From Elephas maximus indicus (lineage: Eukaryota; Chordata; Mammalia; Proboscidea; Elephantidae): a stretch of 64,000 bases of DNA. Shown here one piece after another: positions 22,272-31,892 of this stretch (within the stretch, counting starts at the first letter, position 1; each line of letters opens with the position of its first letter). Both the position numbers and the translations under genes were made by a program. The stretch covers positions 21,423,001-21,487,000 of the forward strand of contig NC_064842.1 in NCBI RefSeq assembly GCF_024166365.1, written 5' to 3'. The notes under the pieces were generated by a model. It did no database searches. It saw only the letters and a list, made by a program, of their open reading frames with translations, and was not told where the DNA came from.

Positions 22272-22896
22272 GTTATTGATTTTGGGCCTTTCTTCTTTTT
22301 TGATGTGTGCATTTATTTCTGTAAATATTCCCCTGAGCATAGCCTTTGCTGTGTACCATGAGTTTTGGTATGTTGTGTCTTTATCCTCATTAAAAAAAAT
22401 TAGATTCTAGGAATTATTAAATTTCATTTTTAAAATCTTCTATGACCCAAGCTGACGAAATGGACACAAAAAGAGAGAGTAGAGGGAGAGAGCAGGCTGT
22501 CTCATTACAGGGAGAGTGATTAGGAGTGTGTAGCACTGCGAGAGACTGACTTAATTTATAAACTTTCACTTAAAGCACAATGAAAATTATTTAAAAAAAA
22601 AATCTTTTGTGACCCAATAGTTTTTAAGTAAAGTGTTATTCAGTTTTCATGTATTTAATTTTTTTCCTTCTTGTTTCTCTTATTGATTTCTAGTTTTATA
22701 GCATTATAGAGAAGGTGCTTTGTATTATGTCAATATTTTTTAATTTATTGAGGCTTGCTTCGTGGCCTAGAATATGGTCTATTCTAGAGAACAATCCAAG
22801 TACATTGGAGAAGAATGTGTACTGTGTTGATCTTGGGTAGTATGATCTGTACATGTCTATGAGCTCAAGTTGGTTGATTTAGATCTTCTGTATCTA
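22272..22896 (-). mobile_element. L1 ORF2 (RT-EN linker and endonuclease part), antisense, copy 1
   Basis: Antisense L1: 'TTTGGGCCTTTCTTCTTTTTTGATGTG', 'GAGCATAGCCTTTGCTGTGTACCA', 'GGCCTAGAATATGGTCTATTCTAGAGAA', 'GAATGTGTACTGTGTTG'. It is interrupted by the nested L1 tail (22,450-22,595). Confidence 0.88.
22450..22595 (+). mobile_element. L1 3' tail inserted into antisense L1, copy 1
   Basis: About 145 bp of the afrotherian L1 3' terminus ('GACACAAAAAGAGAGAGTAG', 'GAGACTGACTTAATTTATAAAC', 'CTTAAAGCACAATGAAAATTAT' and an A-run). L1 sequence close to AAATCTTCTATGACCCA is repeated on both sides, the target-site duplication. Confidence 0.85.
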
Positions 22897-23103
22897 TGAC
22901 GGTTAAAGTTGTGTGTCAGCTAGGCTGGGCCATGACCTTCAGTGGTCTGGTAGTTATGATTTGGCTTGGCAGCTTTTTAATGATGTGATTGGCTCCATAA
23001 TGAGATTTGATATGTGATCACCTCCATGATGAGATCTGTTGTGAGCAGCCAATCAGTTGAAAGGGAGTTTCCTTGGGTGTTGGCATGCATCCAATATAGG
23101 TGG
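22897..23103 (+). mobile_element. ERVL-type LTR, 5' part only, copy 1
   Basis: It begins TGACGGTTAAAGTTGTGTGTCAG and matches 28,050 onward and, reversed, the complete LTR at 63,526-63,986. It is cut off at 23,103, where L1 begins. Confidence 0.8.
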
Positions 23104-23856
23104 ACCTCCTATTGTGTCAGAAGGGTCAGTAGTGGTAGACGGGCACCATCAAGTTCTCCTGCTCTCAGGCAAGAGGAAGCAGTGATTCACGTGGACCATT
23201 TGTCCTACGGACTATTTGTCTCCTTGAGTGTTTGATTTCCTTCACTCCCCTTTGCTTCAGATGAGAGGAGACCAATAGTTTATCTTAAATGGCTGCTCAC
23301 AAGCTTTTAAGATCCCAGTTGCTACTCACCAAACTAGAATGCAGAACATTACCTTTGTGAACTATGTTATGCCAATCGACCAAGCTGTCCACTGACAGTA
23401 TGGTCCTGAGCCCTCAAACCCAGTAACTCAGTCCCATGAGGTATTTGCATATGTCTAGGAAATTTCCATAACTGTTCCACCTGTGTGCTCTCTTGTACAT
23501 ATGAATGTATCTGTAGCACATACGAATATGTATGTACAAATGCCCACAACTATACCTATATATGTACACACAGGCACTCCCATATGCCCTCCCACACCTA
23601 GATAGCATACATATCTGCCTATGTAGCCACTCACAAATTTTTGGTTTGGCTACATATTACTGTTGTTGCAGAACTGTACACGTTATAGCATTTAAGTACT
23701 TGTCCTTTATTCTTCCACACCTCTCAGTGTCTTCATTTACCTTGGTCACATTGTGCTGACTTCCTCCATGTTGTGTATTGCATTTCCCTTCACCAGGATT
23801 AACATATGTCTACTATCTGGTAAATGATTCTCTCTCCATCCCACTCCCAACCCTGG

Positions 23857-23987
23857 TTACCAGCAAAGAATGTTGTTTTTTGTGTATAAACCTATTCTTG
23901 GCTTTTTATAAAAAAAAAAAAAAAAATTTTTTTTATAAAAAGCCAAGAATAGGTTTATACACAAAAAACAACATTCTTTGTTGGTAA
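23857..23987. repeat. Palindrome: 61-bp arms, 9-nt loop
   Basis: Arms 23,857-23,917 and 23,927-23,987 are reverse complements at 60 of 61 positions (23,863 G faces 23,981 T). The loop is nine A residues. The right arm looks like a reversed copy of the L1 3'-UTR bases on the left; L1 sequence resumes just after it. Confidence 0.95.
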
Positions 23988-24498
23988 ACAAGGTGGTATC
24001 AAATAATATTTGTCCTTTTGTGATTGACTTATTTTATTCAGCATAATTTCCTCCGGATTCATCTATGTTGTGTTTTGTGGACTCATCATTATTCTTTATT
24101 GTTGTATAGTATTCCATTGTGTGTATGTACCACATTTTGTTTATCTATTCATCCTTTGATGGACACTTAGGTTGTCTCTATCTCTTTGCTATTGTGAATA
24201 ATGCTGCAGTAAACATGGGTTTGCATATGTCTATCCATGTCACTGCTCTTACTTCTCTAAGATATATACCTAGGAGTGGGATTGCTGGATCATGTGATAT
24301 TTCTATTTCTAACTTTTTGAGGAAATGCCATACTGTTTTCCATAGTGGTTGTACTATTTTACAATCCCACCTGTACTATAAAAGAGTTCCAATCTCCCCA
24401 CAACCTCACCAGCATTTGTTGTTTTGTGTTTTTTTGATCAGTGCCATTTTTGCGTAGGTGAGATGGTATCTCATTGTAGTTTTGATTTGCATCTCTCT

Positions 24499-24553
24499 TA
24501 ATGGCTAATGATCTAATGGCTTTTTTTTTTTTTTTTTTTAATGGCTAATGATC
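24499..24553. repeat. Poly(T)-only insertion with 15-bp direct repeats
   Basis: TAATGGCTAATGATC occurs at 24,499-24,513 and 24,539-24,553, flanking TAATGGC plus T18-19. It looks like a tail-only retroposition or slippage event in the antisense L1. Confidence 0.85.
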
Positions 24554-26563
24554 ATGAGCGTCTCTTCAAGTGTTTGCTAGCAGCTTGGATGTCTTCTTTG
24601 CTAAAGTGTCTGTTCATGTCCTTTGCCCATTTTTTGATTGGAATGTCCTTTTTGTTGTTGAAGTGTTGAAGTTTTTATATATTTTACATTTATTTATATA
24701 TATAAATATATTTACATATTTTAGAGATTAGAGTCTCTCCAAATATGTCATTGCCAAATTTTTTTTTCCAGTCTGTGGGTTCTGTTTTTACTCTTTCAGT
24801 AAAGTCTTTTGGTGAGCATAAGTATTTAATTTTTAGAAGGTCCCAGTTATCTCGTTTATTTTCTGTTGTTTGTGCAGTTTTTAGTTATGTTTGATAGTAT
24901 ATTTATGCCATAAATTAGGATGCCTAGCTTTGTCTTTATGTTGTCTTCTGGGAACTTTATAGTTTTAGGTTTAATATTTATTCGATCCATTTTGAGTTAT
25001 TTACTGTGTGTCGTGTGAGGTATGGACCCTGTTTCATTTTTCTGCAAATAGATCATCTAGTTTCACCAGCACCATTTGTTAAAGAGACTGTTTCTTCCCC
25101 CACTGAATGGGCTTTGATCCTTTGCTGAAGATGACCTGTCCACAGCTGGATAGATTTTCTTCTTGAATTCTCAATTCTATTCCATTGGCCTATGAGTCTG
25201 TCATTGTACAGTACCAGGCTGTTTTGATTACCATGGCTGTACAGTAAGTCCTGAGATGGAGAAGTGTGAAGCCTCCTACTTTGTTCTTCTTCTTCAATAA
25301 TGCTTTAGCTATTTGGGACCTCTTTCCTTTCCATATATAAGTTGGAGATTAGTTTTGCGATTTCATTAAAGGATGTTTTTGGGATTTGGATTGGGATTGC
25401 ATTACATCTATAGATCGATTTGGGTAATATTGACATTTTCATGTTAAGTCTTCCAATCCATGAGTGTGGTAGGTTTTTCCATTTTTTTAGGTTTCTTGAA
25501 TTAATGTTTTGTGATTTTCCTTGTATAAGTCTTTTACATCCCTGGTTAGATTTATTCCTAGGTATTCTATCTTTTTGGGAGCTATTCCAATGTACTGTTT
25601 TCTTGATTTCCTTTTCTGAGTTCTCCTTGTTATTGTAGAGGAATCCAAATGATTTTTGTATGCAGATCTTGTACTCTGCCACTTTGTTGAAAGTTCTATT
25701 AGTTTCAGTTACTTTCTTGTGGAATATCTGGGATTTTCTATGTATAGAATCATGTCATCTGCGAATAGGGTTAGTTTTATTTCTTCCTTACCATTTTGAA
25801 TGCCTTTATTTCTCTTTCTTGCCTTTTTACTCTTGGTAGGACTTATAGTACAATATTAAATCAGAGTGGAAATAATGGGCATCCTTGTTTTGTTCCTGTT
25901 CTCAGGGGATTGCTTTCAATCTCTCTCTATTGAGAATAACGTTGGCTATAGGTTTTGTATATATGCCCTTAATTATGTTGAGGAATTTCCCTTCTATTCC
26001 TATTTTGCTGACAGTTTTTATCAGGAAAGTGTGTTGGATTTTATCAAATGCTTTTTCTGCATTATTTGAAACTCTCATATGATTTCTTATTCTTTTTTTT
26101 TGTTTATGTGGTGAATTATGTTGATTGATTTTCTAAAATTGAACCACCCTTGCATCCCTGGTATGAATCCTATGTGATAATGATGTATCATTTTTTCAAT
26201 ATGGTACTGTGTTCTGTTGACTAGAATTTTGTTAGGAATTTTGGCGTCTACATGCATGAGGGATATTGGTCTGTAATTTTCTTTTTGTGGTATCCTTGCC
26301 TGGCTTTGGTATTAGGGTTATTCTGGCTTCATAGAATGAATTAGGAAGTATTCCTTCCTTTTCTACTATCTGGAATAGTTTGAGTAGAATTGGTGTCAGC
26401 TGTTCTCTGAATGTTTGGTAGAACTCTCCAGTGAAGCCGTCTGGGCTGGGACTTATTTTTATTTGGAGTTTTTAAGAAAAAAAAATTTTTATGACATCTT
26501 CAATTTCTTCTTTTGTTATGGGTCTATTTAGGTTTTATTGTGTCAATTTAGGTAGATAGTGCA

Positions 26564-27049
26564 TGTCATGGATTGAACTGTGTCCGCCAAAAATATCTGT
26601 CAACTTGCCTAGGTCATGATTCCCAGTATCACATGATTGTCTACCATTTTGTCATCTGATGTGATTTCCCTTCATGTTTTAAATCCTACCACTATGATGT
26701 AATGAAATGGATTAGTGGCAGTTTTATTAATGAGATCTACAAGATTAGATAGTGTCTTAAGCCAATCTCTTTTGAGATATAAAAGAGAAGTGAGCAAGAA
26801 AGCAGTGCTGGAATAAGAGTGTATCCTTTGGACCTAAGGTTCCTGTGCTGAGATGTTCCCAGACCAAGAGAAGACTGATGCATCACAAGGACCTTCCTCC
26901 AGAGCCAACAGAGACAGAAGGCCTTCCCCTGGAGCTGGAGCCCTGAATTTAGACTTGTAGCCTGCTAGACTGTGAGAGAATAAAATTCTCTCTGTTAAAG
27001 CCATCCACTTGTGGTATTTCTGTTATAGCAGCACTATATGACCAAGACA
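26564..27049 (+). mobile_element. MaLR/ERVL-type solo LTR
   Basis: It starts TGTCATGGATTGAACTGTGTCC and ends 'AGCAGCACTATATGACCAAGACA' after a polyadenylation-type signal (AATAAAATTC near 26,980) and TTAAAGCCATCCACTTGTGG. It is bordered by near-identical 5-bp sequences (GTGCA / GTGTG), as for ERVL insertions. It is the same family as 44,000-44,511 and 10,818-11,481. Confidence 0.82.
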
Positions 27050-27502
27050 GTGTGTTTCTAGAAATTTACCCATTTCTTCTAGGTTTTCAAATTTGTTAGA
27101 GTACATTTTTTCATAATATTCTGTTATGATCTCATTTGGTTCTATTGTAATGTCACTCATTTCATTTCTTATTTTGGTTATTTGTGTCCTCTCATTTTTT
27201 TTCCTTTGTCAGTCTGGCCACTGGTTTGTCAATTTTATAGATCCTCTCAAATAACCAATTTCTAGTTTTGTCAACACTATTTTTTTTTTATTTATCTCTG
27301 CTGTGATTTTTGTTATTTCCTTTCTTCTGGTGACTGTGGACTTCTTTTGCTGTTTCTTTTCTGTTTGTTCAAGGTGTCAGGTTAAGTTATTGATTTTGGG
27401 CCTTTCTTCTTTTTTGACGTGTGCATTTATTTCTGTAAATATTCCCCTGAGCACAGCCTTTGCTGTGTACCACGAGTTTTGGTATGTTGCATCTTTACCC
27501 TC

Positions 27503-27549
27503 AATAGATTCTAAAAAAAAAAAAAAAAAAAAATTTTTAATAGATTCTA
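27503..27549. repeat. Poly(A)-only insertion with 11-bp direct repeats (copy 2 only)
   Basis: AATAGATTCTA at 27,503-27,513 and 27,539-27,549 flanks A21 T5. Copy 1 (22,393-22,407) has only one such site and a short A-run, so the insertion is specific to copy 2. Confidence 0.85.
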
Positions 27550-27583
27550 GGAATTATTAAATTTCATTTTTAAAATCTATGAC

Positions 27584-27752
27584 CCAAGTTGATGAAATGG
27601 ACACAAAAAGAGAGAGTAGAAGGAGAGAGCGGGCTGTCTCATTAGGGGGAGAGTAATTGGGAGTGTGTAGCAAGGTGTATATGGGTTTTTGTGTGAGAGA
27701 CTGACTTAATTTGTAAACTTTCACTTAAAGCACAATAAAAATTATTTTTTAA
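27584..27752 (+). mobile_element. L1 3' tail inserted into antisense L1, copy 2
   Basis: Same element and same position as at 22,450-22,595, with the complete 'GTGTATATGGGTTTTTGTGTGAG' stretch that copy 1 lacks, ending 'AAAGCACAATAAAAATTATTTTTT'. Confidence 0.85.
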
Positions 27753-28049
27753 AAATCTTCTATGACCCAATAGTTTTTAAGTAAAGTGTTATTCAGTTTT
27801 CATGTATTTAATTTTTTTCCTTCTTGTTTCTCATATTGATTTCTAGTTTTATAGCGTTATAGAGAAGATGCTTTGTATTATGTCGATATTTTTTAATTTA
27901 TTGAGGCTTGCTTCATGGCCTAGAATATGGTCTATTCTAGAGAATGATCTAAGTACATTGGAGAAGAATGTGTACTGTGTTGCTCTTGGGTGGTATGATC
28001 TGTACATGTCTATGAGGTCAAGTTGGTTGATTTAGATCTTCTGTATCTA

Positions 28050-28510
28050 TGATGGTTAAAGTTGTGTGTCAGCTAGGCTGGGCCATGACCTTCAGTGGTC
28101 TGGTAGTTATGATTTGGCTTGGCAGCTTTTTAATGATGTGATCAGCTCCATAATGAGATTCGATATAATGTGATCACCTCCATGATGAGATCTGTTGTGA
28201 GCAGCCAATCAGTTGAAAGGGAGTTTCCTTGGGTGTTGGCATGCATCCAATATAGGTGAACTTTCTGGCAAGGCTCACTAGCTTTTGCTTGCTCCAGATC
28301 CTGGAGCTGGCTCCTATTCGTCTGACCTCTGGTTCTTGAGACTTGAGCTAGCAGTTTACCTATTGTATTACCTCCTGATCTTGGGATTCATCAGACTCCA
28401 TAGACTGTGAGCCAGAGGCCTCCTATCTGAACTTTCAATCTTGGATTTGCCAACATCTTTGGCTATGTGAGTCAGAAGTCTTCAGTCTGACCCACAAACT
28501 TGGGACTGCC
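28050..28510 (+). mobile_element. ERVL-type LTR, copy 2
   Basis: It begins TGATGGTTAAAGTTGTGTGTCAG inside the L1 endonuclease region and runs through 'GACCTCTGGTTCTTGAGACTTG' and 'GTGAGTCAGAAGTC'. The last roughly 100 bp of the family (seen in the 63.5-kb copy) are replaced by minisatellite sequence. Confidence 0.8.
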
Positions 28511-29075
28511 ACTTGCTGGGTGGCCAGGTGGTGGGCAGGGGGATGTGGAGGGCCACCAGCGGCACTTGCATGCTCACTACTACTTGCCAGGTTGGAGGGA
28601 GGTGGGTGGTAGAGTGTGGTAGGTGGAGGGTATAGTGGGTGACCAGTGGGGTGAATGTGCTCACATCTACTCACTGAGTGGATGGGGCAGCAGGCAGGGG
28701 GTTTAGCTGGTGACCAGCAGTGCTAGAGCACTCACTGCTGCTTCCTGGGTGGGCAGACAGGGTGGGGGGGCTGGAAGGTTTGGTGGAAACCAGCAGAGCA
28801 GGCACACTCACTGCCACTTACTGGGTAGATGAGGCATCTGGTGGGGTTGGTGTGATGGTTGACCAGGTGAGTGGGAGCACTCTCTGCCACTTGCTGGGTG
28901 AGTGGTGTGGTGAGTGCAGGAGTGTAATGGGTGGGAGGGAGAATGGTAGGCAACCAGTGGCATGGTTGTTCTTGCTATCACTTGCCAGGTGAGGGGAAGG
29001 AGTTGGGTGGGGGCAGGGTGGGAGGGATAAGGGGAGTTCATACTACAGTCCCCAGGTGGGTGCAGAGGCAGGGTT
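28505..29075. repeat. Degenerate GT/G-rich minisatellite, about 75-90-bp units
   Basis: A motif like CACTTGCTGGGTGG recurs at about 28,510, 28,584, 28,668, 28,740, 28,815, 28,888 and 28,980, each followed by G-rich sequence and a 'GTGACCAG' segment. Units differ a lot. It may be the tandem 5'-UTR monomers of the antisense L1 or an independent expansion. Open frames across it are composition artefacts. Confidence 0.75.
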
Positions 29076-29511
29076 GGAGGGAAGGGGGGCGTGCTCCTTT
29101 GGTAAATGGGCGTGGGTGCCTGGGCTCTCACACTGGCTGCAGCTTCATTTGGGACCTGGCCCTGACCAAGTGCAAGGAGCGGTGTGTTACCCAAAGTTTG
29201 TTTGGGTGCAGGACATTCTATTGACATCCTATGGATCTATTAATCCATATGCGCCACCTCCCGAGAGGTCAGGGACTGCCGCTGGTGAGTGGCCCTGTCT
29301 CTGGATCCTGGCTCCTTTCCTGCTCTGTGGACTCCAGGATCATTGGAGCTCTTGCCCTCTTTCCTCAACTTTCCCTCCTTAGATCCAGTTCATGTCCTGC
29401 TCACATTGCTTCACTCCAAGTACGTCTATATAGTTTCTCTGTCTCCTATTGGGGTTCTCATGCAGTTGCCTTCCTGTGCTCCTCACCTGGGATCACTGCT
29501 GGCTTTGTCTC
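29076..29511 (-). other. Flank of the young L1; possibly 5' UTR of the older antisense L1
   Basis: Unrecognised C/T-rich sequence that continues beyond the young L1 at 36,723-36,945. The right part there contains CCACCATCTTGGGA, the antisense form of an L1 5'-end YY1-like motif, which suggests that these two pieces are the 5' UTR of the older antisense L1. Confidence 0.4.
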
Positions 29512-29528
29512 AAGATGACCACACTGGG
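29512..29528. repeat. 17-bp target-site duplication of L1, left
   Basis: AAGATGACCACACTGGG, repeated without mismatch at 36,706-36,722. Confidence 0.95.
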
Positions 29529-30452
29529 AGGCGGGGCCAAGATGGCGGACTAGGTGGACGCTACTGCGGATCCCTCTTGCAACAAAGACTCGGAAAAACA
29601 AGTGAATCGATCACATATATAACAATCTATGAACTCTGAACAACAAACACAGACTTAGAGACGGAGAACGAACAAATACGGGCAGACAGTGATCGATTTC
29701 AGAACTAAGAGCCAGCATACCAGGCAGGTGACCTTCGGAGCCTGGGCTGGGGCAGAGCCCAGGGGGCAGATGGCACAGACAAGGGGCCCAGCCCTACCCC
29801 CCCAACCCATCCCGGGAGGGAGTCTAGCTGGTTGGCGCGGGCGGCGTAGTGGCGCAGCCGGTGGTAGAAACACCCGGGAGGCCGTGACTGATCTTGGAGT
29901 GGGGAGAGCAGCGTTCCAGCCAGGGAGCCGTCCCGCTAGGATCTTGGCGAGAGTGGGCAGTGCGGCGCACCAGAGGGAGAAATCCCTGGGAGGAAGTGAC
30001 AGGTCTTGGAGCGGGAAGAGCAGCGTCCCAGCCGGGGAGCCGTCCCGCTGGGATCTTGGCAAGAGTGGGCGGGGTGTGAGCGATTTCCCCTGAATAGACC
30101 ACGGGGGCGAGCCCAGCTGTTCGTGAGGGCCACGCCCACTCAGTTCGCGCGAGCAGTCCGGTGCACCGGAGGGAGAAATCCCTGGGAGGAAGTGACTGAT
30201 CTTGGAGCAGGGAGAGTAGCATCCCAGCTGGGGAGCCGTCCTGCCGTGATTCTGGCGGACTGGGGCGGAGCGTGAACGCGGGAATCAGCTCTATATTCTG
30301 TGGTGCTACACGCCTAGCTCTCTGATCCCTCCCCCACCCTCCCCAGGCGGCTCCATTAACATCTGAATACCCTGAGCCAGAAGGAGAATTCAGATAGGGA
30401 TCTGACTGCATTTTTTTTTAGCTGATTACCTGGAAAATCTAGTTTCCCAGCG
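29529..30452 (+). promoter_or_regulatory. L1 5' UTR / internal promoter with tandem monomers
   Basis: The 924-bp, CpG-rich leader contains CCAAGATGGCGG at 29,537-29,548, the YY1-type site found at the start of L1 promoters. Three related units of about 87 bp start at 29,873, 29,984 and 30,180 (each CC(C/T)GGGAGG ... TCTTGGAG ... GGGAGCCGTCC). L1 transcription is driven by such internal leaders; repeated monomers are best known from mouse L1. Confidence 0.8.
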
Positions 30453-31469
30453 ATGGCTCGGAGACAGCAGTCCATATCAAACCACATAAAGAAACAGACC
30501 ATGACAGCTTCTCCAACCCCCCAAACAAAAGAATCAAAATCTTTCCCAAATGAAGATACAATCCTGGAATTATCAGATACAGAATTTAAAAAACTAATTT
30601 ACAGAATGCTTAAAGATATCACAAATGAAATTAGGATAACTGCAGAAAAAGCCAAGGAACACACTGATAAAACTGTTGAAGAACTCAAAAAGGTTATTCA
30701 AGAACATAGTGGAAAAATTAATAAGTTGCAAGAATCCATAGAGAGACAGCATGTAGAAATCCAAAAGATTAACAATAAAATTACAGAATTAGACAACACA
30801 ATAGAAAGTCAGAGGAGCAGACTCGAGCAATTAGAATGTAGACTGGAACTTCTGGAGGACCAGGGAATCAACTCCAACATAGCTGAAAAAAAATCAGATA
30901 AAAGAATTTAAAAAAATGAAGAAACCCTAAGAATCATGTGGGACTCTATCAAGAAGGATAACTTGCGAGTGATTGGAGTCCCAGAACAGGGAGGGGGGAC
31001 AGAAAACACAGAGAAAATAGTTGAAGAACTCCTGACACAAAACTTCCCTGACATCATGAAAGACGAAAGGATATCTATCCAAGATGCTCATCGAACCCCA
31101 TTTAAGATTGATCCAAAAAGAAAAACACTAAGACATATTATCATCAAACTTGCCAAAACCAAAGACAAACAGAAAATTTTAAAAGCAGCCAGGGAGAAAA
31201 GAAAGGTTTCCTTCAAGGGAGAATCAATAAGAATAAGTTCAGACTACTCAGCAGAAACCGTGCAAGCAAGAAGGGAATGGGACGACGTATACAGAGCACT
31301 GAAGGAGAAAAACTGCCAACCAAGGATCGTATATCCAGCAAAACTCTCTCTGAAATATGAGGGAGAAATTAAGATATTTACAGATAAACACAAGTTTAGA
31401 GAATTTGCAAAAACTAAACCAAGACTGAAAGAAATGCTTAAGGAGATTGTTTGGCCTGATGACCAATAA
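30453..31469 (+). pseudogene. L1 ORF1 (338 codons, one in-frame stop)
   Basis: Codes the L1 RNA-binding chaperone that coats L1 RNA as a trimer. The frame is a single unbroken reading frame apart from TAA at codon 153 (30,909-30,911); codons on both sides are in the same frame, so one substitution explains the loss. N-terminal residues 1-50 are polar; about 55-150 are heptad-rich coiled coil ('KTVEELKKVIQEHSGKINKL'). After the stop come the RRM ('NLRVIGVPEQGGG', 'PDIMKDERISIQDAHRTP') and the C-terminal domain ('RISSDYSAETVQARREWDD', 'IVYPAKLSLKYEGE'). Total length equals that of the well-known human ORF1p, which supports the chosen start. Confidence 0.93.
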
Positions 31470-31892
31470 TATCAGGTACCAGCACAATACAAGGTCACAA
31501 CTCAAATAGGGAAAGCACAAAAACAAAAAAATAAATAAATAAACAAAATAATACACATAACAGGAAATCATGGAAATCAATAGATAAACGATCACAATAA
31601 TCAAAAAGAGGGACTAAATATAGGAGACATTCAACTGCCAGATGGAGAGTGATACAAGGTGATATAGAACGATACAAGATAGGTTTTTACTTAGAAAAAT
31701 AGGGGTAAATAATAAGGTAACCACAAAAAGGAATATCAATTCCATAACTGAAGAAAAACTTAACGACTCAACAAACACAAAGTTAAACATTATGAAAATG
31801 AGGATCTCACAATCTACTAAGAAAAACGTCTCAGCACAAAAAAGTATGTGGAAAAATGAAAAGGCCAACAACACACATGAAAAGGCATCAAA
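31470..31892 (+). other. L1 inter-ORF region, 423 bp
   Basis: A-rich spacer with stops in all three sense frames and an AAATAAATAAATAAA patch (31,530-31,545). It is far longer than the inter-ORF gap of human L1 (tens of bases). Nothing else is recognised in it. Confidence 0.8.

Larger units (their letters stand above)
22272..23103. repeat. Duplicated block, copy 1 (of 27,386-28,258)
   Basis: About 830 bp are nearly the same as 27,386-28,258. Both hold the same antisense L1 ORF2 part, the same nested L1 3' tail at the same position, and the same LTR 5' part starting at the same L1 base. Differences: copy 1 lacks the 40-bp poly(A)/duplication at 27,503-27,549 and has a deletion of about 18 bp inside the nested tail, plus scattered substitutions. 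Ends: 22,272 joins a MaLR fragment; 23,103 joins antisense L1 3' UTR. Confidence 0.92.
23104..28049 (-). mobile_element. L1, antisense: 3' UTR to endonuclease region, with nested insertions
   Basis: Left to right this reads the L1 backwards: 3' UTR (23,104-24,000; it matches the antisense of 59,040-59,200), ORF2 C-terminal part (24,050-25,700), RT region (25,700-26,560) and upstream ORF2 toward the endonuclease (27,050-28,049). It is related to the full-length L1 at 29,529 but more mutated; no frame is intact. It carries a palindrome at 23,857-23,987, a poly(T) insertion at 24,514-24,538, an LTR at 26,564-27,049, a poly(A) insertion at 27,513-27,538, an L1 tail at about 27,584-27,752, and the LTR at 28,050. 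The terminal 3' UTR and poly(A) tail are missing at the 23,103 junction. Confidence 0.9.
27386..28258. repeat. Duplicated block, copy 2 (of 22,272-23,103)
   Basis: See copy 1. This copy is continuous with the surrounding antisense L1 on the left and with a longer LTR on the right, so it is probably the source copy. Confidence 0.92.

Noticed and set aside
28435-30411. Many overlapping open frames of 60-195 codons on both strands
   Set aside because: They lie in a G-rich minisatellite and the CpG-rich L1 leader, where stops are rare by composition. No domains, and frames shift between repeat units.
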